Part shown: piece by piece, positions 35,011-43,425 of the stretch
How positions within the stretch are numbered: position 1 is the stretch's first letter
How the letters are laid out: every line of letters starts with the position of its first letter
Origin: Phytoamicus setariae
GTDB taxonomy: Bacteria; Pseudomonadota; Alphaproteobacteria; Rhizobiales; Rhizobiaceae
Direction of reading: 5' to 3'
Length of the DNA stretch: 64,000 nt
Assembly (NCBI RefSeq): GCF_016722925.1
Contig: NZ_JAEQNC010000008.1
Span: forward strand, 207,157-271,156
The notes under the pieces: generated by a model
What the model was told of the DNA's origin: nothing
What the model saw: the letters and a program-made list of their open reading frames with translations, nothing else
The model's database searches: none
Program-made: the position numbers and the translations under genes

Positions 35011-35297
35011 TGCCGGATGATGCAGGACGACTGACGAAAAGCATCCGGGAGGTCTTGCAGGATGTGATCGACCCGGAGATCGGCGGAAGCGTGGTCGACA
35101 TCGGTCTCATCTACGCTGTCGAAAAGCGGGGTGAAGCCCTCCACGTGCTAATGACGACAACGACCCGTGGCTGTCCCGCCGCGCAATTCCTTGTCGACGC
35201 GGTCAAGCAGCGCATTCTTGACGCGGGCCTTGCCGACCGGGTGGAGGTCGAGTTGACCTATGATCCGCCGTGGTCTCCGGACATGATGCGCAAGTGA
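35010..35297 (+). CDS. MIP18/DUF59 family protein (PaaD/SufT-like)
   Basis: A 95-residue DUF59 protein. IREVLQDVIDPEIGGSVVDIGLIYAV and the TTTRGCPAAQFLVDAV segment with its conserved cysteine are the family core. Relatives assist iron-sulfur cluster or diiron maturation (SufT, PaaD, MIP18). The ATG overlaps the stop of the tandem DUF2249 gene (TGATG), so it is coupled to it. It ends the four-gene operon and may help mature a metalloenzyme of this island, such as the NorB FeB centre; that is inference. Confidence 0.85.
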   Translation: MPDDAGRLTKSIREVLQDVIDPEIGGSVVDIGLIYAVEKRGEALHVLMTTTTRGCPAAQFLVDAVKQRILDAGLADRVEVELTYDPPWSPDMMRK

Positions 35298-35446
35298 CGG
35301 CTGCCTGCCGTTGCCGTTCCAGCCGTGGACACGTTGCTGCCAATTGTCACGTGTCGCGATCCTTCAGATTCCACAGCGTAAGCGTCGTTTTCACCCCACT
35401 CCAAGTTCGTCCAACCAATCGGCTTCGCCTCTTGGGGACGAACGAT

Positions 35447-35467
35447 CCTCTCCCACAAGGGGAGAGG
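35447..35467. repeat. Short rhizobial-style palindrome between convergent genes
   Basis: CCTCTCCC (35447-35454) pairs with GGGAGAGG (35460-35467) over five bases. It lies between the DUF59 and nnrS genes, which converge. It resembles the internal hairpin of the larger RIME-like element near 15500 and probably belongs to a dispersed repeat class or serves as a terminator. The rest of the 193-nt gap shows nothing. Confidence 0.5.
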
Positions 35468-35490
35468 TAGGGCCCACGCGAAGCCATGGC

Positions 35491-36717
35491 TCATTGCGTT
35501 CGGGCTGACGGTTTCCGCCGCGCGACCAGCATCGGTCCGTATTCGATCAGGTAAAGGCCGAAGGCAGCGAGCCAAAGAATGCCGGCGACGGCGTAAATGG
35601 CTGGCGCATGATCGGGCATGAAAGCCGTCGAGGGTCGCGCAAGGGCGCATGCGAAGATGGCGGCGTAGCTGATGCATGTCGTCACCGACGCGGTGAGCTC
35701 CCGCCCGGTGTGACCGCGTGTGGCTCGTGTCATCACCGCCAGCATCATCGACGTAATCGTTCCGACCGTCAGCACGTGCAATACGGCGGTGCTTTCCATC
35801 AGGCCAAGGGCTGCGGCCGAAATCGCCGCGAATCCCGCCGGGACCAAGGCATAGGACAGATGCAGGACGACGACCAGAGGTTCCCGCCACGTGGTCCATC
35901 CCCGCCATCTCCAGAGCCGCACACCCTGCAGAAGCGCCGCGGACGCAGTGACGCCAGCAGTCAAACTACTCTCGGGCAGCACGATCCAGAGCGCGAACGC
36001 CGGAACCGACAGCAGGATCACCGTAAGGTCGAAGCCGTTGTACGGCACCGGGAAATCCGTCCGTCCGGATTTGTTGAGCCAGTTCCTGGTGAAGCTCGGC
36101 AGGATGCGTCCGCCGACGATCACGATCATCATCGTATATGCCGCAATTGCAAGCCGTTGGGAATAATCGGGTCCACTGCCTGCCAGGGTCTCATAATGGT
36201 AGCAGATGTTCGCGACGGTTAGCGCGCCCAGCCCCGCGATCACCTTCAGGTCGGCCCATTTCCGCCCGGCGACGATCTCCCTGACGCAGACGACGAGGAT
36301 CGTCGGCAGGAATGCGGCCTCCACCAAAGCGGCTGGCAGGAGCCCGATCAGGTCGGTGGACACCAGGGCCAGCCGTCCCGCAAACCAAAGCAGAAACAGG
36401 ACGAGGAGGGGAGGCCCGGAAACCGGTAGCCGCCCGGTCCAGTTGGGAACGGCCGTCAGGAGGAAGCCCGTCACAATGGCGGAGCCGAATCCGAAGAGCA
36501 TTTCGTGGCCGTGCCACGCGCTGGCTCCGTAGTCGCCGCCGATGCCGATGAACCCCATCATCGCCATGATCCACAGGATCATGGCGAGGCAGGCACAAAG
36601 CGCGCCGCCGAGAAAAAATGGACGGAAACCATAGGAAAACAGGACCGGCCCAGTTGCGGACAGTCCTCGGGGTATCCCGCCTTTCCTGCGTGTCTGTTGA
36701 ACTATCGCTTCGGTCAT
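35491..36717 (-). CDS. nnrS: NnrS family heme-copper membrane protein
   Basis: A 408-residue, 12-helix protein. Family hallmarks are [14 protein letters not shown] near residue 28, [35 protein letters not shown] and [16 protein letters not shown]. NnrS proteins bind heme and copper and protect cells from nitric oxide, in part by limiting NO-iron-thiol complexes. GGAG lies before the ATG. A TTG-N8-CAA box centred at 36777.5 has the right spacing for its promoter; nirK is divergent. Confidence 0.93.
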   Translation of the reverse strand: MTEAIVQQTRRKGGIPRGLSATGPVLFSYGFRPFFLGGALCACLAMILWIMAMMGFIGIGGDYGASAWHGHEMLFGFGSAIVTGFLLTAVPNWTGRLPVSGPPLLVLFLLWFAGRLALVSTDLIGLLPAALVEAAFLPTILVVCVREIVAGRKWADLKVIAGLGALTVANICYHYETLAGSGPDYSQRLAIAAYTMMIVIVGGRILPSFTRNWLNKSGRTDFPVPYNGFDLTVILLSVPAFALWIVLPESSLTAGVTASAALLQGVRLWRWRGWTTWREPLVVVLHLSYALVPAGFAAISAAALGLMESTAVLHVLTVGTITSMMLAVMTRATRGHTGRELTASVTTCISYAAIFACALARPSTAFMPDHAPAIYAVAGILWLAAFGLYLIEYGPMLVARRKPSARTQ

Positions 36718-36770
36718 ATCGCGCTCCTGTCATTTTGATCGAAGCATAGAGCGCATGCGCATTTTGCTCT

Positions 36771-36784
36771 TTGCGGAAAGGCAA
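36771..36784 (-). promoter_or_regulatory. NnrR/Fnr-type box for nnrS
   Basis: TTGCGGAAAGGCAA, a TTG-N8-CAA box. TATGCT on the minus strand (36748-36743) is at about the correct -10 distance; the start would lie about 19 nt before the nnrS ATG. Confidence 0.68.
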
Positions 36785-36813
36785 GCTGCGGGTCGTCGAA
36801 TTGTGGCGGAATA

Positions 36814-36827
36814 TTGTTTTGGAACAA
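36814..36827 (+). promoter_or_regulatory. NnrR/Fnr-type box for nirK
   Basis: TTGTTTTGGAACAA, a TTG-N8-CAA box. Its centre at 36820.5 places the transcript start near 36862, 43 nt before the nirK ATG. Together with the nnrS box it makes a divergent two-box region. Confidence 0.72.
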
Positions 36828-36904
36828 AGAGGGTCGGCGTCATCAGGCATACCGTCATCCTCAATGGAGCGGAGAGAGCTTCGCTCCCAATAAGGAGAAG
36901 TCAA

Positions 36905-38041
36905 ATGACCAAGCAGTTCGAAATCACCAGACGCTCGGTTCTCGCAGGCGCGGCGTTCGCAGGTGCCTTGATGCCAGCTGTTGTCGCCACGGTCGCGAAC
37001 GCGAACCAGGAAGTTAGCGCCGTCAAGCCAGCTCCAGTCGATCTGGCAGGGCTCCAGCGGGTGAAGCTGGAACTGGTAAAGCCTCCTTTTGTCCACGCGC
37101 ACACCCAGAAAGCCGTGGGCGGCCCGAAAGTCTATGAAGTCACGCTGACGATCGAGGAAAAGAAGCTCGTTATCGACGACGCAGGAACGGAGGTCCATGC
37201 CATGACCTTCGACGGTTCGGTTCCCGGTCCCATGATGGTGGTCCATCAGGACGATTATGTGGAGCTCACCCTCGTCAATCCAGAGACCAACGAACTCCAG
37301 CACAATATCGACTTCCACTCGGCTACAGGGGCCCTCGGGGGCGGCGCGTTGACAGTTGTAAACCCCGGCGAAAAGGCGGTCATGCGCTTCAAGGCCACTA
37401 AGGCGGGTGTCTTTGTCTACCACTGCGCACCTCCGGGAATGGTTCCCTGGCACGTGACCTCGGGCATGAACGGCGCGATCATGGTGCTGCCGCGCGATGG
37501 CCTCAAGGACCACAAGGGCAACGAGCTGGTCTATGATCGGGCCTACTATGTGGGCGAGCAGGACTTCTATGTGCCTCGTGACGAAAAGGGCGAATACAAG
37601 AAATACGAGACCGTCGGGGATGCCTATGCCGACACTCTCGAAGTCATGAAAACGCTCACCCCGAGCCATATCGTCTTCAACGGCGCCGTCGGCGCTCTCA
37701 CAGGCGCCAATGCGCTGAACGCAAAAGTCGGCGAGAAAGTGCTCATCCTGCATTCGCAGGCTAACCGCGACACTCGCCCGCATCTCATCGGCGGACATGG
37801 CGACTATGTCTGGGCCACCGGCAAATTCGCCAACCCGCCGGAGCTCGATCAGGAAACCTGGTTCATCCCCGGCGGTGCGGCGGGCGCAGCCTTCTACACG
37901 TTCCATCAGCCCGGCATCTATGCCTATGTGAACCACAATCTGATCGAAGCCTTCGAGAAGGGCGCTGCCGGTCATTTCAAGGTCGAGGGCGAATGGAACA
38001 ATGATCTGATGACTGCGATCGTGTCGCCGAACAGTCATTGA
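36905..38041 (+). CDS. nirK: Copper-containing nitrite reductase
   Basis: A 378-residue NirK that reduces nitrite to nitric oxide in the periplasm. The start at 36905 follows AAGGAG; the N-terminus [11 protein letters not shown] is a twin-arginine signal. Type 1 copper ligands: H133, C174, H183, M188; type 2 copper ligands: H138, H173 and H344. The order HNIDFH and [12 protein letters not shown] is diagnostic. It receives electrons from pseudoazurin. It is followed by a strong hairpin and nirV. Confidence 0.97.
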   Translation: MTKQFEITRRSVLAGAAFAGALMPAVVATVANANQEVSAVKPAPVDLAGLQRVKLELVKPPFVHAHTQKAVGGPKVYEVTLTIEEKKLVIDDAGTEVHAMTFDGSVPGPMMVVHQDDYVELTLVNPETNELQHNIDFHSATGALGGGALTVVNPGEKAVMRFKATKAGVFVYHCAPPGMVPWHVTSGMNGAIMVLPRDGLKDHKGNELVYDRAYYVGEQDFYVPRDEKGEYKKYETVGDAYADTLEVMKTLTPSHIVFNGAVGALTGANALNAKVGEKVLILHSQANRDTRPHLIGGHGDYVWATGKFANPPELDQETWFIPGGAAGAAFYTFHQPGIYAYVNHNLIEAFEKGAAGHFKVEGEWNNDLMTAIVSPNSH

Positions 38042-38049
38042 CGAACAAG

Positions 38050-38079
38050 GCCGCCTGCGCGGACACCCGCGCAGGCGGC
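38050..38079 (+). terminator. Perfect hairpin between nirK and nirV
   Basis: GCCGCCTGCGCGG (38050-38062) pairs perfectly with CCGCGCAGGCGGC (38067-38079) over ACAC. No T run follows, so it is more likely a message-stabilising or partial-termination element that keeps nirK expression above nirV. Confidence 0.6.
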
Positions 38080-38111
38080 GAATTTGGAGTTTCGTTTGGA
38101 AGGAGGCCGCC

Positions 38112-39020
38112 ATGGCGGCCCATAACGCAAGTACCAACGCGGTATCGCTGTTTTCCTTGATGCTGCCGACAGTCGTGGCCCTCGGCTTCGCATTCGGCAT
38201 TGCATCGCAACTCGGACTTGTCGGCACACCTGACGTCGACAGCAGCCTCGCTCCGCAGACGATTACCATACCAAGGCATGAGTTCTCCTATAGGGCGGAC
38301 GGCGAGTTCTACAAGGACGGGTTCGCTGTCGACGCCCCCATGGTTACAGCGCGCGATCTCGGTCCGCTTGTGATCATGAAGTACCAGGTGTCGGAAGCGG
38401 AATACGCCCGGTGCGTCAATGAGAGCAAATGCGCTCCGCTGGCAGCCGCCGATGTTCACGGTGACGATAGGCCGGCCACGGGTGTGAGCTATGACGATGC
38501 GGTCAAATACGCTCTATGGCTAAGCGAGATGACGGGCGAGGTCTGGACATTACCCCGGCACGAAGAGATCGCGTATGCCGCAGCGGATCGTTTCCTGGAT
38601 GATGCGCTCGGCGTTGATCCGGACAGCAGGAACCCAGCGCTGCGCTGGCTTGCCGACTACGATCGCGAGACAAGGCGCAAGGCGGAAAGCGACCCGGTGC
38701 CGAAGCCGAGGGGGCATTTCGGCGAGAACGAATACGGCTTGGCCGATTTCGCCGGCAATGTCTGGGAATGGACGTCGACCTGCCAGCGGCGGGTGGATCT
38801 GGCTGAAGCGGAAGCGCCGGTGTCGTCGGTTTCCACCTGTGGGATCTACGTGACGGTCGGCCAGCACCGCTCTCCGATGAGTTCGTTCGTGCGTGACCCG
38901 AAGACGGGCGGTTGTGCAGTCGGCGCACCACCGGCGAATCTTGGTTTCAGATTGGTCCACGACGACCGATGGATTGCCAACATGCTGATGAAGCTGCGGG
39001 ACCGCGGCATAATATCCTGA
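38112..39020 (+). CDS. nirV: NirV, formylglycine-generating-enzyme-like accessory protein
   Basis: A 302-residue protein with an N-terminal membrane segment (about residues 12-34) and a sulfatase-modifying-factor/FGE-type domain. Motifs include PMVTARDLGPLVIMKYQVSEAEYARC, GVSYDDAVKYALWLSEMTGEVWTLP and FGENEYGLADFAGNVWEWTS. NirV accompanies nirK in alphaproteobacteria; its exact task in nitrite reductase maturation is not established. AAGGAGG lies before the ATG. It follows nirK by 70 nt. Confidence 0.92.
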   Translation: MAAHNASTNAVSLFSLMLPTVVALGFAFGIASQLGLVGTPDVDSSLAPQTITIPRHEFSYRADGEFYKDGFAVDAPMVTARDLGPLVIMKYQVSEAEYARCVNESKCAPLAAADVHGDDRPATGVSYDDAVKYALWLSEMTGEVWTLPRHEEIAYAAADRFLDDALGVDPDSRNPALRWLADYDRETRRKAESDPVPKPRGHFGENEYGLADFAGNVWEWTSTCQRRVDLAEAEAPVSSVSTCGIYVTVGQHRSPMSSFVRDPKTGGCAVGAPPANLGFRLVHDDRWIANMLMKLRDRGIIS

Positions 39021-39025
39021 GCCTG

Positions 39026-39039
39026 TTGCGCTAGGTCAA
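39026..39039 (+). promoter_or_regulatory. NnrR/Fnr-type box upstream of nnrR
   Basis: TTGCGCTAGGTCAA, a TTG-N8-CAA box starting 6 nt after the nirV stop. Its centre at 39032.5 would set a start near 39074, 22 nt before the nnrR start, suggesting autoregulation or FixK/Fnr control. Confidence 0.6.
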
Positions 39040-39095
39040 AATGCGGTAATGTACGGTGCGGTAACATTACTTTTGACAACGCACCGGAGGCTGAC

Positions 39096-39791
39096 TTGAA
39101 GATCGACAAAAGCGTGGTTCGCCGTTTCTCGCTGTTCGACAAAATGCCGGATTCCGACCTCGAAGCCCTGCTTGCGCAAGCAACGCCTAGGCGGGCTGCC
39201 GCAGGGGAGGCGATGTTCGAACAGGGAGCCGAGGCGACCCACTTTTTCCTTCTGATCAACGGGCGTCTCAAGGTCACGCAAGTCACGGCCGATGGGCAAC
39301 AGATCATCGTCCGCGTCGTCCATCCGGGCGATCTCTTCGGATTTGCAAGGGCCCTGCGGCGGGCTGACTATCCCGGAACGGCGCTGAGCGTGATAGAAAG
39401 CCTGGCCTTGACCTGGCCAACCGAGCTCTGGCCGCAGTTTCTCGACCGAAGTCCCTATCTGGCGGTGAGTGCTCTGAACACGATCGGACAACGGCTGGAT
39501 GAGGCCCATACCCGGATTCGGGAGATGTCGACGCAGGAAGTCGAACGGCGCGTGGCGCATACCGTCTTGCGCTTGAGCCAGCAGGCCGGACGCACGGAAG
39601 ATAACGGCGTTCGGATCGACTTCCCGATTACGCGTCAGGACATCGCGGAGATGACCGGGACGACACTTCACACGGTGTCCCGGATCTTGAGCGCCTGGGA
39701 GTCGAACGGCCTTGTCGAAGGGGGGCGTCAGAAACTGCTGGTACGCGACTCGGTGCGTCTTCAGGCATTGGCGGACAGTTCAGACTCTTGA
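39096..39791 (+). CDS. nnrR: NnrR, Crp/Fnr-family regulator of nitrite and NO reduction
   Basis: A 231-residue Crp/Fnr protein using a TTG start with GGAGG 5 nt upstream. Residues about 20-130 form the cyclic-nucleotide-type sensor domain (EQGAEATHFFLLINGRLKV); the C-terminal helix-turn-helix is TRQDIAEMTGTTLHTVSRIL. There is no Fnr-type N-terminal cysteine cluster, so direct oxygen sensing by [4Fe-4S] is unlikely, as expected for an NO-responsive NnrR. The TTG-N8-CAA boxes throughout the island are its likely targets. Confidence 0.9.
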   Translation: MKIDKSVVRRFSLFDKMPDSDLEALLAQATPRRAAAGEAMFEQGAEATHFFLLINGRLKVTQVTADGQQIIVRVVHPGDLFGFARALRRADYPGTALSVIESLALTWPTELWPQFLDRSPYLAVSALNTIGQRLDEAHTRIREMSTQEVERRVAHTVLRLSQQAGRTEDNGVRIDFPITRQDIAEMTGTTLHTVSRILSAWESNGLVEGGRQKLLVRDSVRLQALADSSDS

Positions 39792-39893
39792 CAGGTGTTT
39801 ATTAAACTCCTGATTGCGTGCGCCGAGAATTGCCAACATCACTTGCGACGATGCCTTGCCAGTGAACCGCGTGGTGCCGGCCTTGCGTTGTCG

Positions 39894-40805
39894 CTAACGC
39901 TCGAAAGGTTCGCCCAGAGAGGCGACGCCGTTCAGTTTCAGCAGGCGGCGGTCGGCCGAGATGATGCCGAGCACGATGATCGTGACGAGATAGGGCAGGC
40001 TCGACAGCAGTTGTGAGGGAACGTCCAGCCCGGTTGCCTGGGCTGCAAGCCCCATCAGTGAGACTGCGCCGAAGAGGCAGGCGCCAAGGAAAATGCGGCC
40101 GGTGAGCCACGTCCCGAAGACGACAAGCGCGATGGCGATCCAGCCGCGCCCGGCGATCATTCCGTCGGCCCACAGCGGTGTGTAGACCACTGCCGCGTAG
40201 GCGCCGGCAAAGCCTGCCATCGCACCGCCGAATGCGATGGCCAGCACCCGGACGGTGATGACGGAATAGCCGATGGCGTGAGCCGCCTTGGGATTCTCGC
40301 CGACGGCCCGTATAACGAGGCCGGTCTTGGTATAGGTAAACATCGCCCAAATGCCGAGGGTCGCGGCGAGCGAAAGCCAAACGACGATGTCCTGGATGAA
40401 CAGGCCGCCGATGACAGGGATGCTCGAAAGCCCCGGAACAGCGATCTTCGAGATGCCCTGGATGGTGAGGGCCTCGTAAGGCTTGCCGAAAAGCGCGGAC
40501 AGGCCTTGGCCAAGGATGCCGATCGCAAGGCCTGTCGCCACCTGGTTTGCCCGAAATCCAAGCGCGACAACGGCGAACACGAGGGAAAGGGCGGCGCTGG
40601 CAAGGCCGGCGACGACAAAGCCCAGAAGGTGTCCGCCCCCCTGATAGACGACGATAAAGGCGAGGACCGCGCCAAACGCCATCAACCCTTCGACACCGAG
40701 GTTGAGAACACCGGCCCGCTCCACCACCAGTTCGCCGAGCGCCGCGAGCAGAAACGGCGTCGCAGCCGCGAGCATGCCGGCAAAGATGAACTCTATGGCG
40801 TTCAT
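39894..40805 (-). CDS. ABC transporter permease, BMP/nucleoside-type (second permease)
   Basis: A 303-residue membrane protein from the ATG at 40805 (MNAIEFIFAGML). ELVVERAGVLNLGVEGLMAFGAV is the hallmark of the BMP-family (nucleoside, purine, simple-lipid class) permeases, followed by FRANQVATGLAIGILGQGLSA and IRAVGENPKAAHAIG. It forms a heterodimer with the permease encoded just upstream, whose stop it overlaps by 4 nt. It is the last gene of the eight-gene operon beginning at 48069. Confidence 0.9.
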   Translation of the reverse strand: MNAIEFIFAGMLAAATPFLLAALGELVVERAGVLNLGVEGLMAFGAVLAFIVVYQGGGHLLGFVVAGLASAALSLVFAVVALGFRANQVATGLAIGILGQGLSALFGKPYEALTIQGISKIAVPGLSSIPVIGGLFIQDIVVWLSLAATLGIWAMFTYTKTGLVIRAVGENPKAAHAIGYSVITVRVLAIAFGGAMAGFAGAYAAVVYTPLWADGMIAGRGWIAIALVVFGTWLTGRIFLGACLFGAVSLMGLAAQATGLDVPSQLLSSLPYLVTIIVLGIISADRRLLKLNGVASLGEPFER

Positions 40806-41902
40806 GATGGGCTCCGATGGGCGGCGTGCGGCCATTCGAGACGGTAGCGCACGAAGGCGATGGCGATGAGGTAGGCGAGCAACAGGCTGCCCTGGAAGAC
40901 GCGAACCGCGGCGATCGGCAGATTTGCCGAGACCATGGCATTGTCGCCGCCGATGTACAGAGCCGCCATGAACAGGGCGGAGACGACGATGCCGATCGGA
41001 TGCAGGCCGCCGAGATAGGCGACGATGATGGCTGCATAGCCATAGCCGGTCGGAATCGAACGTTGCAACTGGCCGAGCGGACCTGCGACTTCGGCAGCGC
41101 CGGCGAGGCCGGCTGCAAAGCCGCCGATCAGTAGCGAAAGCCAGATCGCCCATCCTTCGTTGAAGCCGGCGTAACCGGCCGCGCGCGGCGCGAGACCGCC
41201 GACCTGGAGCTTGTAGCCCATGAAGCTTCGCTGCATGAAGACCCAGGCCACGACCGACAGTACCAGCGCCAGCAGAAGCGAGACGTTGACGCGCGTGCCG
41301 GGGATCAAGATCGGAACCATGGCGTCATACTGGAACATCACGGATTGGGGGAAATTGAAGCCGTTCGGGTCCTTCCAGGGGCCGAGCAGCAGGTAGTAGA
41401 GGAGTTGCGCCGCCACCAGACTCAGCATCAGCGAAACGAGGATTTCGTTGGCGTTGAGCCTGACGCGCCAGAAGGCGGTCAACGAGGCCCAGAGCGCACC
41501 GCCGACTGCGCCAGACAAAAGCATCGCGGGCCAGATCCACTGACCTGTCGCCTGCGGAAACCAGATGGGGATGGCGGAGGCGAAGATCGCGCCGAGAATA
41601 AACTGGCCCTCAGCGCCGATGTTGAAGACCTTGGCGCGAAAGCCGATCGCCAGGCCCTGCGCGATGAGGAGAAGCGGGCTCGCCTTCAACAGGACTTCCG
41701 AGAAGGACGCCCAGGAAAGGAAGGGCTCGAGAAGCATCGCATAGACGACGGCAACCGGATCGCGGCCCATCAGCATGTACAGCCCGAGATTGAGAATGAT
41801 GGCCACCGCCAGCGCGACGACTGGCGCGAGCAGCATCGCCGCGAGCGAGGCGCTTTCCCGGCGTACAAGAGTGGGAATAAAGGGGATGGAGGAGGCTCTC
41901 AT
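40802..41902 (-). CDS. ABC transporter permease, BMP/nucleoside-type (first permease)
   Basis: A 366-residue membrane protein with about ten hydrophobic segments. GFRAKVFNIGAEGQFILGAIFAS, RVRLNANEILVSLMLSLVA and GLAPRAAGYAGFN are the family motifs. Paralogous to the second permease. Start and stop overlap the neighbouring genes by 4 nt each, so all transporter parts are translated in a coupled series. Confidence 0.9.
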   Translation of the reverse strand: MRASSIPFIPTLVRRESASLAAMLLAPVVALAVAIILNLGLYMLMGRDPVAVVYAMLLEPFLSWASFSEVLLKASPLLLIAQGLAIGFRAKVFNIGAEGQFILGAIFASAIPIWFPQATGQWIWPAMLLSGAVGGALWASLTAFWRVRLNANEILVSLMLSLVAAQLLYYLLLGPWKDPNGFNFPQSVMFQYDAMVPILIPGTRVNVSLLLALVLSVVAWVFMQRSFMGYKLQVGGLAPRAAGYAGFNEGWAIWLSLLIGGFAAGLAGAAEVAGPLGQLQRSIPTGYGYAAIIVAYLGGLHPIGIVVSALFMAALYIGGDNAMVSANLPIAAVRVFQGSLLLAYLIAIAFVRYRLEWPHAAHRSPS

Positions 41903-43422
41903 GCGTGGGCTTTCTCAGGCGTAGGATGCGCTCCGATCATGTATCGGCCGATCTCCTCGGGCTTCGTATCCCGCGTCACAAGCGGCGGGCTGAGGCGGCC
42001 GTGATACAGCACCTGGATGGAATCACTGAGTTCGAAAAGCTCTTCCAGTTCTTCCGAAATGACGAGGATGGCCATGCCTTCATTGCGCAGCGCGACCAGG
42101 CGGTTGCGTACGGCGGATGCGGCGCCGATATCGACACCCCAGGTCGGTTGGGCCACGAACAGCAGTTTTGGGGCCAGCATGATCTCGCGACCGACAATGA
42201 ACTTCTGGAGATTGCCGCCCGACAGCGTGCCGGCTTCCGCATCCGGGCCGGGCGTGCGGACGTCGTATTGACGGATGCAGTCGTTGGTGAACGCCGTCGC
42301 CTTCGCTTTATCCACGAGACCATGCCGCAAGAGGTTGAGCGGATGGGCCGTCAGCAGGCTGTTGAGGACGAGCGACATTTCGGGTACAGCGCCGCGGCCA
42401 AGCCGGTCTTCCGGAACAAAGGCAAATCCCAGTTGCCGGCGGGCGGCGGCATCGAGCCTGCCCACGTCCTTTCCCATCATGAGAATCCGGTCGCTCTGTT
42501 CACGTCGCAGCACCGTCTCGCCTGAAATCAACGCGGCAAGCTCGCTTTGTCCATTGCCCGAAACCCCGGCTATTCCGAGTATTTCGCCGGCACGCACCTG
42601 AAGATTAATGCCGGAGAGCGGCACGGCAAAGGGATCGTCGGGCCGATAGTCGAGACCGATGATCTCCAGCCGCTTTTCCCCGCCGGAGAGCTGCACTGCG
42701 GGCATGGGGGGCGGCATGTCGCGGCCAATCATCATGCGGGCAAGGTCATGGGCATCGTGTTCGCGCGGATCCACATCGCCCGTCACACGCCCGCTGCGCA
42801 GGATGGTCGCCCGGTCGCAGATCGCCCGAATTTCCTCCAGCTTGTGGGAGATGAACAGGATGGAAACGCCCCCGTCGCGCAGGCGGCGCAAGGTGTCGAA
42901 AAGCTTGTCCACCAATTGCGGCGGCAGAACCGAAGTGGGCTCGTCGAGGATCAGCAGCTTCGGATTGGTCATCAGGCATCGGATGATTTCCACCCGCTGC
43001 CGCTCGCCGACGGACAGCGTGTGCACATGCGCCAGCGGGTCGACTTCGAGGGCAAACTCCCGTCCGAGAGTTTGGATGCGTTTCTTGAGATCGGCCTTGC
43101 TGCCCGGCACGACCAGTTGAATATTTTCCACCACCGTCAGGGTCTCGAACAGCGAGAAGTGCTGGAAAACCATGCCGATCCCCTTGCGCCTGGCCTCCGC
43201 GGGGGAGGCAAGGCTCAGGGGTTCTCCTTCCCAGATGACGCTTCCATCGTCCGGTTGCTCGACCCCGTAGATCAGCTTCATAAGTGTCGATTTACCCGCC
43301 CCGTTTTCCCCGAGGATGGCATGGATCGACTGGGGAGCGACGTCCAGATCGATTGCCTGATTGGCATGGATCTGGCCGTAGCTTTTCGAGATGCCGCGGA
43401 GCGACAGGAGCGGGGCGGTCAT
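41899..43422 (-). CDS. ABC transporter ATPase with two nucleotide-binding domains, BMP/nucleoside-type
   Basis: A 507-residue double ATPase. Domain 1 has Walker A GENGAGKSTLM, signature LSVGERQRVEI and Walker B LLILDEPTSVL. Domain 2, from about residue 255, has a degenerate Walker A (GVSGNGQSELA), signature TLSGGNLQKFIVGRE and LLFVAQPTWGVDIG. This layout is usual for RbsA/YufO-type importers of nucleosides and purines. It starts 3 nt after the binding-protein gene. Confidence 0.92.
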   Translation of the reverse strand: MTAPLLSLRGISKSYGQIHANQAIDLDVAPQSIHAILGENGAGKSTLMKLIYGVEQPDDGSVIWEGEPLSLASPAEARRKGIGMVFQHFSLFETLTVVENIQLVVPGSKADLKKRIQTLGREFALEVDPLAHVHTLSVGERQRVEIIRCLMTNPKLLILDEPTSVLPPQLVDKLFDTLRRLRDGGVSILFISHKLEEIRAICDRATILRSGRVTGDVDPREHDAHDLARMMIGRDMPPPMPAVQLSGGEKRLEIIGLDYRPDDPFAVPLSGINLQVRAGEILGIAGVSGNGQSELAALISGETVLRREQSDRILMMGKDVGRLDAAARRQLGFAFVPEDRLGRGAVPEMSLVLNSLLTAHPLNLLRHGLVDKAKATAFTNDCIRQYDVRTPGPDAEAGTLSGGNLQKFIVGREIMLAPKLLFVAQPTWGVDIGAASAVRNRLVALRNEGMAILVISEELEELFELSDSIQVLYHGRLSPPLVTRDTKPEEIGRYMIGAHPTPEKAHA

Positions 43423-43425
43423 GGC

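Noticed and set aside
36191..38269. 692-codon minus-strand frame across nirK and into nnrS
   Set aside because: It overlaps nirK, whose copper ligands are all in place on the other strand, and the nnrS start. It is a shadow frame without recognisable domains.
39802..41118. 438-codon minus-strand frame overlapping both BMP-type permeases
   Set aside because: Same strand but different frame from two permeases with proper membrane motifs; Arg-rich and without hydrophobic segments.
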